A stretch of 64,000 nt of DNA from Myxocyprinus asiaticus (lineage: Eukaryota; Chordata; Actinopteri; Cypriniformes; Catostomidae): NCBI RefSeq assembly GCF_019703515.2, contig NC_059349.1:25726744-25790743 (forward strand), in the 5' to 3' direction. Made by a program: the position numbers and the translations under genes. Shown piece after piece: positions 1 through 11,273 of the stretch. Each line of letters begins with the position of its first letter. Within the stretch, counting starts at the first letter, position 1. The notes under the pieces were generated by a model. The model was not told the DNA's origin and did no database searches. It was given only the letters and a program-made list of their open reading frames with translations.

Positions 1-346
1 CTCTTTGAAAGCTTGTGAAATAACCCAGACTAGGTAGCTGTGTATGTGACAGCAAATCTACACTAAATGCTGTCAGGATTATCTGAAGAATATTTTTAAC
101 ACAGACACAGCTGGCAAATTCATTCTCCACTGGAAATTCAGATGGTCCCACATGCTTGTGTATAAAGACTTTAGATGCCAAAGTTTTGTCTCATATAGGG
201 CATAAATTTCACATGATCTTTGACCCCATAGTCACTGACTAACATCACAGCTGAGTTAATAAGAATGACTTGTATCTGGTAAATATGCTCACTCATTTAC
301 ACAAGTTGTACCAACGAGGTGTTTTTAAATGTGCTAAGCAACTTAC

Positions 347-3300
347 CATTTAATCCTCGGGAGGATTGGGTGACATATCCAGGAACCCCACTGCCAGTCC
401 TCCTTCTCGTTGTCTCAAAGGTTTTGTCCTTCTGCCAAGGAAATCAAGAATATATTTGGAACTTCATTTGAATATTAGCTCAATTTAAGAATTGTATAAG
501 TTCATATTGTGCTCCTATTTATTGTGTGGCACTCCTGTGCATTGCATATATAGTTTTTGTGCTTCTGGTTGTATAGTTATGATCAATACTTCAGTGAGGC
601 CGAACCAATAATTTACAATAGAGTAACCTACTCTAAGTATCAAAGGATACATTAGGAAAAAGCATGCATACCCCCTTCCTTAATCATGTATACCCATTCT
701 GCACTAGCACAAACAGAAATAAATTTGACGTGACTGTTACACACACCTGATGAGCCTTGTCCTTTTTGACGGTAATGACAGTGGTAGCACTAGAATATCC
801 TTTCTCCCTCCCTGTTGGTGCCTCCCTCCATGGTGAGGTAATGTGACTCACAGGGCTGCTTTTGGCCTGTGGTGTGACGTTGAGCCGAGGGCTGCAGGTA
901 TAGTACTGTTGCTGGGCGTTCTTTGTCTCAAACAGGGACCTTGATGCATTAGTGACCAAACGGTCTGGCTGGGGCAGCATGTCCATAGAAATACTTCTGG
1001 ACAAATTGTGATTTGCCCCACTGAGGGACTCATATCTCCTCCAGAGAGTTTCAACTTTACTCTCTTGAGTCTCACCATGGTTTGATCTTATGAGGCCAGA
1101 TGACTGTGGGATGCAGAGATTGTCCATTTAAGCCACAATGTATTGAGAGTTTCACATGACCATTTAGAGTAGTGGTGACCCATTTAGTACATGATTCTAT
1201 GGTCTTTTACATACATTTTCACTTCTATGCTGAATTAGAATTGTGTTTATATTGTACCTTGAACAAGGCGTCTTCTCTCCCAATATCTGTGAGCTCTACA
1301 CAGCTTTCATACCTGTCAAAAACGGTCAGGTTTAGGCCTACACTTAAAAAAATAGAGTCCATTTGTTGATGGCACAGTAGGTAGAGGTGAATATGTAGAA
1401 CATTGTATTTGGCTTACTTTTCGACAAGCTGAGACACAGACCTCCTTTTGTCCCACACCTGGATCTCTGTTGTAGACCAAGAGCTATGACCTCCAGAGAG
1501 GCTCTTAAGAGACTGACTTCTTCTCAAGGTGAAGCTCATCTTAATGGTGATAACACTGATTATTCATTTTATTTTGGAGATGGTATTAATCACATAAATA
1601 ACAAAATATTTAGTATTGAGAAGACTCAGATGCAAAAAATATATATACAGTTGTGCTCAAAAGTTTGCATACCCTGGCAGAAATTGTGAAATTTTGGCAT
1701 TGATTTTGAAAATATGACTGATCATGCAAAAAAGCTGTCTTTTATTTAAGGATAGTGATCATATGAAGCCATTTATCATCACATAGTTGTTTGGCTCCTT
1801 TTTAAATCATAATGATAACAGAAATCACCCAAATGGCCCTGATCAAAAGTTTACATACCCTTGAATGTTTGGCCTTGTTACAGACACACAAGGTGACACA
1901 CACACAGGTTTAAATGGCAATTAAAGGTTAATTTCCCACACCTGTGGCTTTTTAAATTGCAATTAGTATCTGTGTATAAATAGTCAATGAGTTTGTTCGC
2001 TCTCACGTGGATGCAAAGAGCAGGCTAGATACTGAGCCATGGGGAGCAGAAAAGAACTGTCAAAAGACCTGCGTAACAAGGTAATGGAACTTTATAAAGA
2101 TGGAAAAGGATATAAAAAGAAATCTAAAGCCTTGAAAATACCAGTCAGTACTGTTCAATCACTTATTAAGAAGTGGAAAATTCGGGGTTCTCTTGACACC
2201 AAGCCACAACTGCCAGAAGAATTGTTCGGGATACAAAGAAAAACCCACAGGTAACCTCAGGAGAACTACAGGCTGCTCTGGAAAAAGACGGTGTGGTTGT
2301 TTCAAGAAGCACAATAATTGTTGACCCCTCTCCAAACATAGCGCTTATGGTTGTGACCATAACGCTCTATTTTGATCTCGTCACTCCAAATTACAGTATG
2401 CCAGAAGCTGTGAGGTGTGTCAAGGTGTTGTCGGGCATATTGTAACCAGGCTTTTTTGTGGCATTGGCGCAGTAAAGGCTTCTTTCTGGCAACTCGACCA
2501 TGCAGCTCATATTTGTTCAAGTATCGTCATATTGTGCTCTTTGAAACAACCACACCGTCTTTTTCCAGAACAGCCTGTAGTTCTCCTGAGGTTACCTGTG
2601 GGTTTTTCTTTGTATCCTGAACAATTCTTCTGGCAGTTGTGACTGAAATCTTTCTTGGTCTACCTGACCTTGGCTTGGTATCAAGAGATCCCTGAATTTT
2701 CCACTTCTTAATAAGTGATTGAACAGTACTGACTGGCATTTTCAAGGCTTTGGATATCTTTTTATATCCTTTTCCATCTTTATAAAGTTCCATTACCTTG
2801 TTACACAGGTCTTTTGACAGGTTTTTTTTTTTTCTGCTCCCCATGGCTCAGTATCTAGCCTGCTCAATGCATCCACGTGAGAGCTAACAAACTCATTGAC
2901 TGTTTATACACAGACACTAATTGCAATTTAAAAAGCCACAGGTGTGGGAAATTAACCTTTAATTGCCATTTAAACCTGTGTGTGTCACCTTGTGTGTCTG
3001 TAACAAGGCCAAACATCCAAGGGTATGTAAACTTTTGATCAGGGCCATTTGGGTGATTTCTGTTATCATTATGATTTAAAAAGGAGCCAAACAACTATGT
3101 GATAATAAATGGCTTCATATGATCACTATCCTTAAATAAAAGACAGATTATTTGCATGATCAGTCATATTTTCAAGATCAATGCCAAAATTTCACAATTT
3201 CTGCCAGGGTATGCAAACTTTTGAGCACAACTGTATTTGTAATATTTCTTTTTGCACTGCCTTAGATAATACAAACTCAAAAAGCATGAAATTATAATAA

Positions 3301-5917
3301 GAAGGCTTCATAAAAAATATATACTGTATCCAGGAAGTAGCAAAATATTACCAGTACAGAATTGTGTCAATTTATGCATTACACAAGTACAAAGATCAAA
3401 TGACCAAAAAAGTGTATATATAAAAAAAAATATCACAGTTAATGTGTTTCAGTTAATGTTTACTAAATGCTCAATAAATCCATCACCAGTAAATACTCTT
3501 CTAATTGCAAACTTTTATCAGCTACTTGATTATACTTTCAAACGTGTTATTTTGTAGGGCATGATCACAAATGCAATATTTGAGATAATTAAACCATACA
3601 AAATTATTTAAAAAGTATTTTAGAATGGAAAAATGGAAAATTATTGACAATCCAGGCTAACAAAGTACCACTAAAAAGTTGTTTAAATGGCTCCGGGCAC
3701 ATGACCCACCTGCTTGTCAGCAGTTCCCTCATCTGACTCAGTTAATGTTTATCATTCCTAAGCTCAGTTACATTACACATTGAAAGCTTTGCAGTATTGT
3801 GTCATTTTCACATAAAATGTGCAAAGGCAAAAAGTGGAGATCTGTTTTAATAACCATGCACACAGAAAAAGTACCAAAGTGAAAACATTAAATGTCAGGG
3901 AAAATAAATCACAGTCAGTATACATTATACATTACACAGTCACTGCAGTTCGCTCATGGTGACTAAATGGTCAATTAGTCATTAGTCTAAATTTGTGCAA
4001 TTAGCATAAGCATGAATGCACTGCTTTAATTGCTTAAAAAAAATAACTGACAAAATATATCAATTAACCTTTAGTTGGAGAGTTACCTTAAGCGATCTGT
4101 CTTGCACTCCTCATTGCCTTCTGTAATGCTGTGCAATGTGAACTTGAGCATCACTCACAAGACACTGCTATTCACACTGGCCAAAGTCCTTTCATTTACA
4201 GCCTGAGCGCAGGTATGCAGAAAAGTACCTGATCACTTACATGTATTTCTCACCCAATCCTTCTAGATAAGGGTTGAATAAAAGGCAAAATAGTGTCTTT
4301 AAACATTGCAGTTACAGTGTTTATCATAGTGTTTATGATTTAGGATGCAAGAAAAAAAAAAAAGATTACTTCATCCTTTTATGTAAGCACATTCATACTC
4401 AACTTTGAGCTAATCATTCATTCCCTCATCAGGAAGGTTTTAAAATTATGGTCATCTGCTAGATGTTAACTAAAGTCTAAACAAAACACTTAAGGAATGT
4501 AAAGGTTAGCAAGCACTCACGAGGTCATGGAAGCTCTGGACACAATCGTACTATTTATAGATGCTGAATGAATGCATGCCAGACATTTTCAGCACGTTTC
4601 ATGCATTATAGTTTTTAATGCATTGACAAGATGCATTAAAGTGCTATGCCCTGAGGAGTATGGTTAACCATTTATTATGTAATAATATGGAAGCCCATAC
4701 ACATCACATAGAAAAAAATTAATGCTTGTTAAGTCACAATTATAAGATACAATGTCATAATTTTGAGATAAAAAGCCATGGTTATGAGACACTAAATCAT
4801 AATTATGAGAGGACTTTTATCTCATAATTCAGACTTTTTATCTCATAATTATGACTTATCATCTATTAATTTTGACTTATTATCTCAAAATGATAACTTT
4901 TTAATCTCATAATAATGACTTAGTATCTCATAAATTTGACTTTTTATTTCAACATAAAGACTTTTTATCTCATAATTTTGACTTTTTATTTCAACATAAA
5001 GACTTTTTATCTCATAATTTTGACTTAGTATCATAAACATATGGAAGCACATTTCTGCCACATAGACAAACAAAATCGTGCTTTGGTAAATGAAAATTAT
5101 GAGAATAATTTTGAGATAAAAGTCAGAATTATGAGACTCAAAGTCAGAATTATGAGAAGACTTTTTATCTCAAAATTTTGACTTTTCAATCTCATAAATA
5201 TGACTAAGCATTTCATAATTTTGACTTAGTATATCTTCACTTTGACTCGTTATCTCAAAATTATGACTTTGTATCTCATAATTGTGATTTACCATAGCAC
5301 TTTTTATTTAGTATGCGGCGGAAATGGGCTTGTCTTTTTTATCTCATAATTATTTTCTTTTTTTTTATATCTCAGTCACATTGTATCTCATCATTTTGAC
5401 TTTTTATTTCAATATAATTACTTTGTATCTCATAATTATGACTTTTTAATTTCTTAATTATGACATCATAAAATTATGACTTTCTATTTTGATTTACCAA
5501 AACACGATTTTTAAAGTGGCTAAAACGGGCTTCCATACTTTTACGTTTTATTAGATTGCCTTTTCCCCACAAGCCCTTAAGTCTTGGAGATCCTAAACTC
5601 CAAAAGCAGAATAGTAAACCAGTATATAGTGTGGATTATAGGCACGCTATGCAAAAACCACAATACTAACAAATACATTAATTTTATATTTACTATATAG
5701 CGCATTACATAAAGTTTTTTTTTTTTTTTTTTTACTTTGCTGTTGTGAGATCTACTATGCACCTTTACTCGTGTGGATATTGTTCATTAAACGTTTCTTC
5801 GTACGTAAGCCTTAAATAATTTACCACTGCTTTTCAAACTTTCTCCTTTCATGCATCTCTTCAAGCTTCTTTCTGTTTTCCTCGTGGTAACTTGCACTGC
5901 AAACTGCTCCTGAGTTT
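347..5917 (-). CDS. Unrecognised multi-exon protein gene, partial
   Basis: Four minus-strand exons fit together in phase: 5825-5917 (93 bp), 4087-4128 (42 bp), 747-1086 (340 bp) and 347-431 (85 bp). All donors are GT (GTAAAT, GTAACT, GTGTGT, GTAAGT) and the acceptors end TAG, CAG, AAG and CAG. The joined frame has no stop over about 186 residues. The first exon is rich in Glu, Lys and Arg (NRKKLEEMHERRKFEKQ), which looks like coiled coil. The large exon contains KVETLWRRYESLSG followed by a Ser/Pro-rich low-complexity stretch. Both ends are open: the last donor is phase 1, so the gene continues left of the window, and the start lies to the right of 5917. I do not recognise the family. Opposite orientation to csrnp1 and exon structure argue against xirp1. 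The acceptor at 1086/1087 is a choice; CAG at 1104 is an alternative but breaks phase with the 42-bp exon. Confidence 0.6.
1648..3233. mobile_element. Fold-back Tc1-like transposon derivative
   Basis: The two ends are long inverted repeats. The left starts CAGTTGTGCTCAAAAGTTTG and the right is its complement ending at 3233; both abut TA dinucleotides (1646-1647 and 3234-3235), the Tc1/mariner target. The inverted repeat is not just the terminal 200 bp. It extends to about 2320 on the left and about 2540 on the right, so both arms carry the transposase amino-terminal coding region (plus strand from 2039, minus strand from 2844, both starting MGSRK and containing the STVQSLIKKWK helix-turn-helix segment). 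Only 2300-2520 (minus) holds part of the next region (SFWHTVIWSDEIKIE, first catalytic Asp). The second Asp and the Glu are absent, so the copy cannot make active transposase. It lies in an intron of the unrecognised minus-strand gene. Confidence 0.85.
2302..2844 (-). pseudogene. Tc1-like transposase, amino-terminal fragment
   Basis: The 105-codon frame from 2844 to 2527 gives the bipartite DNA-binding region of a Tc1-like transposase (paired-type helix-turn-helix, then an SGRPRK basic hook). A second frame at 2520-2302 continues with HGRVARKKPLL and WSDEIKIE, the start of the DDE catalytic domain. A frameshift/stop separates the two. The rest of the catalytic domain is missing and replaced by the inverted copy of the amino-terminal half (2039-2254, plus strand). 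A dead copy. Confidence 0.8.
4686..5537. mobile_element. AT-rich palindromic MITE with degenerate internal repeats
   Basis: Ends are the inverted pair TATGGAAGCCC (4686-4696) and GGGCTTCCATA (5527-5537). The interior is many degenerate copies of a roughly 20-bp unit, TTTATCTCATAATTATGACT, in both orientations: the left flank reads mostly ATTATGAGATAAAA, the middle and right mostly TTTATCTCATAATT. A second internal copy of the end motif lies near 5040 (ATATGGAAGCACATTTCTGCC) and a complementary one near 5312. No coding capacity. It lies in the intron between the 5825-5917 and 4087-4128 exons. Superfamily not determined; a TA target duplication is possible because TA forms the outermost bases. 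Confidence 0.6.
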
Positions 5918-7910
5918 CTAGTGTCCCAATATAAATCAATACCTCTTATTCACCACTAGATGACGATATCGTTACCATAAACGTACGATTTATTTGTGTA
6001 AATGTTCTGTATCCAGAGACAATATGTGTCTTTGAATCATGTGCATATTTATTGGTTTGTTGACCTGAGATTAATGTATCTGTATAGGACAAATAAACAG
6101 TAAGCCTATATGACTGTGCTATCTGATGAAGAAAACGACACATTAGAGATGAGGTATGGTGGTGTTGTAGGAATGAAGCAAAACTACATTGTGATATAGT
6201 GAGTTTATTTGACTCTCTTTAAATATGACGTTGCATACGCCTACACGAAACTTCTTTTTGTGTACATTTATTTTTTGTTCTTTCTTACATTGAAATGTTG
6301 TCTCTCTGCTCTTTTTTTTTTTTTTTTTTTTTTTTCACAAAAACTCAAAATTCAGAATTTGTTTTCACACGTTTGGGTCTTCAGCATGTTTTTAAATTAG
6401 GACGTACATCCTGCATTTTCATTTAGCCCTTGTGGTGACGAGTCCTCCAGCATCAGCTGGTCGCTGTTCACATGGTGACGTCATAGTAGCGTCAAAGGAT
6501 GAGTGCTTTAATATGACCCTTTTGTGTAGTGAATGATAAGGGGGGTGAAATAGCGAATGACGTTAAGTCATCGGTCTTGTTCCTATATGTGGTGCTTTTA
6601 TGACTCACTATTGCAATTATTACTGATTTATCACTTATCATTTGGACCACTGTGCATTCAAATAAAAAAAATGTGATGTTACCTTTTAAAACCTGCATAA
6701 AGCAACTATGCATTATAAGTGCAATATGTAGGCATTTTGGATTCTATTAACAATTACCAATGAATACATTTGTTAGTTTGGAAACAAGGAGTTATTCGGT
6801 TTACATGTATCTTTTAAAACATATGTAATAACACCATTTGGTCTCTGTGCTATTTATCTGTTTTATTATATCATTGAATGTATGTCATTATACAACGTTT
6901 TAAATGGCAAGCTTTCTAAAATTTTTGCTGTCTGTCTTTGCTTGATCTTTCTTTGTCCACAGCTGTATGAAAACATCTTGGAATTGATTTTAACAAATTA
7001 AGTGAGAAACATGTTTTCTACTGCTTTCAAACGAGCATGTACAACAAACCTTTCATAGACAGATAGCTATACTTAGAAACAGAATAACCCCAGGAGAATC
7101 CTCAGTAGCCCAGTGGAAATTATTGTAGCTGAGATGTACAAATCAAATTGGACTTTGATCACTTAGAAGGGAACATATTAGTTTATTACTTGAGTTTTCC
7201 AAAGCTTTAAAACTGACATGATAAAAATGCCTAGTTAGTTATTTAAAAAAAGAAAAGAAAATGGCTTGGTTTCTATACCATTTTCTTACCATGTAAAGCA
7301 ACACATCTGCCTCACTAAATTGCTATGGCAACACAAGAAAAAGCACAAACAGTCTTGCAAAAATCAACAGTTCAGTCTTTTCAGAATGATGGGTAAACAC
7401 CATAGGATAGATGTATAAATAAATATGGCTGTTGAAATGCGCTGCCATTAGATTTGCATCTTGTATTTGCATTAAAACCAGCATCAGCCATCTGCTTAAA
7501 AGTCTTTATTCTCTGTTGCCCCAAGTCATAAACAAATATTAGCTATGGAAATTTGGTATGCAGTATTACATGCTAAATTAGAGTTAGGATGTCTAAAAGC
7601 AATGTAGCTGAACTGATTCGATTTTTATGAGTTATCTCCTAGTTAAAGATGCATTACCACAGAGCACAACTATATATTTCACAGTATATCCCCTCTCACT
7701 ATGTCAGCAGAGAGTAGCTGAGCGGATGTGACTTTCTTGGACTGAATTCAGTAAAGGATGAGAAATTAGGCCAGTGTTTTTGTGCCAACAGCTTTGTAAA
7801 GTTTGTCAGAATCTCCTTGAATGTAGACCAGTTCTTGACGAAAACAAAATGGTCCTGACAAAAAAAATGACCACAAGTGCTAGTGGCAGCAACCTGAGAG
7901 CGAGAGGGAA
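5918..7910. other. Intergenic or intronic stretch, little recognisable
   Basis: No exon passed a splice-and-frame check here, and no transposon ends were found. It holds two poly-T runs (about 5711-5733 just outside, and 6311-6334). A full palindromic CRE core (TGACGTCA, about 6476-6483) lies upstream of the left gene on its strand and could belong to that gene's promoter; this is a guess. Confidence 0.3.
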
Positions 7911-8083
7911 AACGTCTAGGTTACTGTTGTAACCCCCGTTCCCTGATGGAGGGAACAAGACGTTGTGTCGATGTTGTGATACTGGGGGTTGCCCTAGGGA
8001 GCCCCAAACACCTCTGATGTTTGAGAAAAGGCCAATGAAAATTGGCGAGAGGAATTTGCATGCCACTCCCCCGGACATACGGG

Positions 8084-8090
8084 TATAAAA
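8084..8090 (+). promoter_or_regulatory. TATA box between the DIRS terminal inverted repeats
   Basis: GGGTATAAAAGGAG lies between the two arms of the 7911-8244 inverted repeat, in plus orientation, with a GC-rich flank. The orientation is opposite to the DIRS coding frames. It looks like a polymerase II core promoter carried by the terminal repeat; activity is not shown by sequence. Confidence 0.4.
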
Positions 8091-9023
8091 GGAGCTGGTG
8101 TGCAACCACTCATTCAGGTTTTTGATGAGGAGCCGAGACAGAGTCCCGGCGATCACAGCGGGTAGTTCAGTGTTGTGGCAGGAGGGACACAACGTCTTGT
8201 TCCCTCCATCAGGGAACGGGGGTTACAACATTAACCTAGACGTTCCCTATCTGTCACTCACTCGACGTTGTTTCGATGCAGTGACACTAGGGGTCCCTAT
8301 ACGAAACGCCACAACCAGCTGAACTGTGTTACGTGGATCGGCAGTGTAGGTGCAGGCAGGCAGGCCACTGCGTGCCAAGTAACAAGTGCACTGGCCCAAT
8401 CGTAACCTTCCCAACGCCCCGTGCACGTTATATGGACCCTCGACCCCCGAAAGCATAAAAGGGGGGCTCAGACTTGCCCACAATGGGAACAGGCCACACC
8501 AACAGGCCTTTTCTCTTCTTTCTTCTCCCGGAGGGCCAACTCCAGCTGGGGCCAAAACATATTCGTATCGGGGTAGGTGTACTTGGAAAAAGACACTGCG
8601 GAGACTACACCCTGCCTGAAGGGGAGGTATTTGCGTGGAAATACATCACATGGGCTTACCGATTCTTTATCGGCAGTATCGCATGTAGAGGAAGTCCCCG
8701 TGGTAGGTCCTTCCTGGAGGGGACGGAGCTCTACAAACACGGCGACCGTGGCAGAGGGGACTCTGCCCAAGGGGAGACATGGGTCTACCATTAGCGAGAC
8801 CGTACCGTGGAAGATTACGTCATATGGGGTTACCGACAGGGAATCAGCGCATATGGAGCACCTATCCCAGTACAGGGGCTGACCTGAACAGGGCATACTG
8901 ACACACATACTGGGCCTGGTGTCAAATTCCTCCGCCAAATTTGCTTGCCGCAGGTGCTGAGGGAGGAATCCAGGGTTCACTGATCCCGGATGAAACGTGG
9001 ATGAAAGAGCGCATATCTTCCCC

Positions 9024-9981
9024 TCAGAAGAGGAAAGGCGCTTGTGTGCCAGTGGTACACCCGGCCAGCTGCCTGCATCCTTTCCTGTTTGTACCTACCA
9101 CCACACGGGACGAAACTGGCTCAACCCGGAGATTATAAAATCTCGCGAAAGTATTGGTTGTTGCCCTGCTCGCTGCCCTACAGATGTCTGTTAGAGAGGC
9201 GCTGTTGGCCAAGGCCCAGCAGGAGGCTACGCTCATGGTAGAGTGCGCTCATAGTACCAAAGGGGATAGTGCACCCTGGGCCTGGTATGCCAACACGATG
9301 GCAATCCTCTGTTTGGAGACAACGTTCCCCCGAAACAGACAAAGAGCTGCTTGTAGCGTCTAAAGCTCTCCGTGTGGTCCAAATAGATGCGCAAAGTGCC
9401 TACCGGACAAAGCAACAACAAGGCTGGGTCTGCCTCCTCCCGGGTCAGCGCTTGCAGGTTCACCACCTGATCTTTAAAGGGGGTAGTGGTAACCTTGGGC
9501 ACATAGCCCCGGCTGTGGTCTCAGGATCACACGAGAGTACGCCAGGCTGAACTCTAGGCACGTATCGCTGACAGAGAATGCTTGCTGGTCCCCAACCCTC
9601 TTGATGGAGGTGAGCGCAGTCAGGAGGGCCGTCTTCAAGGAGAGGGCTTTCAGCTCAACTGACTCTAAGGGCTCGAAAGGGGCTCTCTGTAGGACCAGCA
9701 GGACCACAGAGAGGTTCCCATGAGGGAACGAGGTGCGGCTTAGGAGGATTCAACCTCCTGGTGCCTCTAAGGAACCTGATGATCAGGTCGTGCCTCTCTA
9801 AATACTTACCGTCCACTGCATCGTGGTGTGCCGCTATAGCGGCTACATACACCTTCAAGATGGAGGGGGACAGCCACCCTTCCAACCTCTCCTGCAGGAA
9901 GGAAAGTACCGACCCGACTGCACAACTCTGTGGGTCTTCGCCTCGGGAAGAACACCAATTTGCGAACAGGTGCCACTTCAA
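9024..9981 (-). pseudogene. DIRS tyrosine recombinase, frame-broken
   Basis: Four minus-strand frames together resemble one tyrosine recombinase. 9981-9655 has the amino-terminal SAM-like core-binding part (WHLFANWC, LKVYVAAIAAHH, RFLRGTRRLNPP). 9707-9474 has LKALSLKTALLTALTSIKRV. 9502-9233 continues the catalytic domain. 9236-9024 has SVASCWALANSASLTDICRA and then TNTFARFYNLRVEPV, where the Tyr of ARFY is the likely nucleophile. Successive frameshifts mean no intact protein. In the family this enzyme integrates a circular cDNA in place of a DDE integrase. Confidence 0.75.
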
Positions 9982-9990
9982 GGCATACAG

Positions 9991-10738
9991 TCACCTGGTA
10001 GAAGGGGCCCTGGCTTGAGTGATAGTGTCTACAACCATGGGTGGTAGGCCAATCAGATCTTCCGCGTCCCGTCCAAGGGCCAGACGTGGAGGTTCCATGG
10101 GTCTGGTCGCAGGTGCCAGATCGTGCCTCGTCCCTGAGAAAGAAGGTACTTCCTCAGGGGAATTTGCCAGGGAGGGGCTGTCGCGAGGAGCGTGAGTTCC
10201 GAGAACCAAGCCTGGGTGGGGCGCTACCAACAGGACCTGTTCCTCGTCCTCCCTGACCTTGCACAATGTCTGTACAAGTAGGCTGACTGGGGGAAACGCA
10301 TATTTACACAGACCCCGGGGCCAGCTGTGTGCCAGTGCATCCATGCCAAGGTGGGCCTCGATCAGGGAATACCACAGCGGGCAATGGGAGGATTCCTGGG
10401 AGGCAAACAGGTCTGCCAAGGAAGGCAAACCGAAGGAACGGTCTGTGACGAGGCAGGATCGAGACATGAAAGTATGCATCTTCAGTGCTAACCGTCGTGG
10501 TCTTGTGCCCGTGGGCAGAAGAACTGGGGCGAGGAGCAGCTGGCGTGGCTTTCCCTCTGAGGAAGGAAAGCCGTGATCGCAACGTGGCCCTGGTCATGCT
10601 CTCGCAGTGCGGATATGAACCATCCACGAACGCTGTCTCAGCGTGTCTGGAGCCCAGACATGTAAGGCAGCGATCATGACCGTCAGAAGCGGAGAGATAA
10701 CGACTGCAACCAGGAACTGCACATAACCGGAAAGGCAT
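9991..10738 (-). pseudogene. DIRS gag-like and RT/RNase H fragments, fused by deletion
   Basis: One frame (10738-10304) starts with a Cys/His-containing gag-like segment (CLTCLGSRHAE, HCESM) and passes directly into a reverse-transcriptase segment (VSTEDAYFHVSILPRHRPFL). The intervening protein is lost, presumably by an internal deletion. The overlapping frame 10479-9991 contains DLFASQESSHCPLWYSL and GLCKYAFPPVSLL, which I associate with the RNase H/connection region of fish DIRS polyproteins. Assignments are from family resemblance; boundaries between domains are approximate. Confidence 0.6.
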
Positions 10739-11026
10739 CTTTAAAAAGACACTTTCCGTCAGTGCCCACTCTTTTAGGGAATATATACACTTTTAGGGAG
10801 AAATATACTCTTTTAGCATTCAACGTGCGCTGTCGAAGTGCCCAGGGGCGTTCTCCGCACTTATCTGTTTTCTATGGGGGGAAACGGCAGCATGCCTCAG
10901 ATCCTCGGCGGCTGGCAGTGATGTCTCTGACCCTGGGCGGACGGCCGCGGCTGCTCCTCGGTTGGCTGGTAGTGGCGAGGACTCCATGACAGCGCATCCC
11001 TCCTCCTTCCCGGGTTTCGGCACCAA

Positions 11027-11273
11027 TGTAACAAGGTTACTAGCTTCATGGGAAAGGAGGAGGCGGGAGCTGGCTGAACCATCAAAATAATGGTTTAATG
11101 AAAACTTAAACAAAAAGACACAGAACACAAATGCACACACTGCAGCTGCGTGTGGCTCTCTCTCTCCTGAACTGCCGTATTCCGCTGCACTTATCCCTCT
11201 CCTTGGCTGATTAGCCCGATTGGGGGCCAGGCGTGTGTAGTCACGGCCCGGCCCCACCCTCCTCCTCATCACA
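11027..11273 (-). repeat. Long terminal repeat, copy 1
   Basis: Direct repeat of the segment at 11771-12018, differing at only a few positions. Starts TGTGATGAGG and ends CTTGTTACA (minus strand). It is preceded by a purine tract and followed by a primer-binding-site-like segment, which is the wrong neighbour for a normal 3' LTR. Confidence 0.75.

Larger units (their letters stand above)
7911..10865 (-). mobile_element. DIRS-type tyrosine-recombinase retroelement, decayed
   Basis: Minus-strand fragments appear in DIRS order. A Cys-rich gag-like start is at 10738 (MPFRLCAVPGCSRYLSA). It is fused by deletion to a reverse-transcriptase piece (DAYFHVSILPRHRPFLRFAF), then an RNase H-region piece (9991-10479), then the tyrosine recombinase (9024-9981). 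The left end carries an inverted repeat (7911-7968 with 8187-8244, outer bases AACGTCTAGG/CCTAGACGTT) and a TATA box. The region is much more GC-rich than its surroundings. Most of the reverse transcriptase is missing. The right boundary, about 10865, is where similarity to the neighbouring LTR-element leader begins. Confidence 0.75.

Noticed and set aside
684..1127. The 147-codon minus-strand frame as a whole single-exon gene
   Set aside because: The last 20 codons lie beyond a good GTGTGT donor and the first part overlaps an acceptor-like pyrimidine stretch; only the middle is exon.
4551..4560. CTATTTATAG as a TATA box or MEF2 site of an alternative first exon
   Set aside because: It matches a MEF2 consensus, but the nearest donor lies only 30 nt downstream, leaving no room for an exon; AT-rich DNA yields such matches often.
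4686..5537. CRISPR-like array of repeats
   Set aside because: Units are contiguous and degenerate, occur in both orientations and have no unique spacers; this is eukaryotic AT-rich repeat DNA.
347..5917. Assigning the left gene to xirp1 or ttc21a by synteny
   Set aside because: Small exons with no Xin repeats or TPR motifs; the orientation also does not match what I recall for xirp1.
8250..8980. Minus-strand frame of 170 codons as a separate gene
   Set aside because: It lies within the DIRS 3' region, has no recognisable domain, and open frames are expected by chance in this GC-rich stretch.
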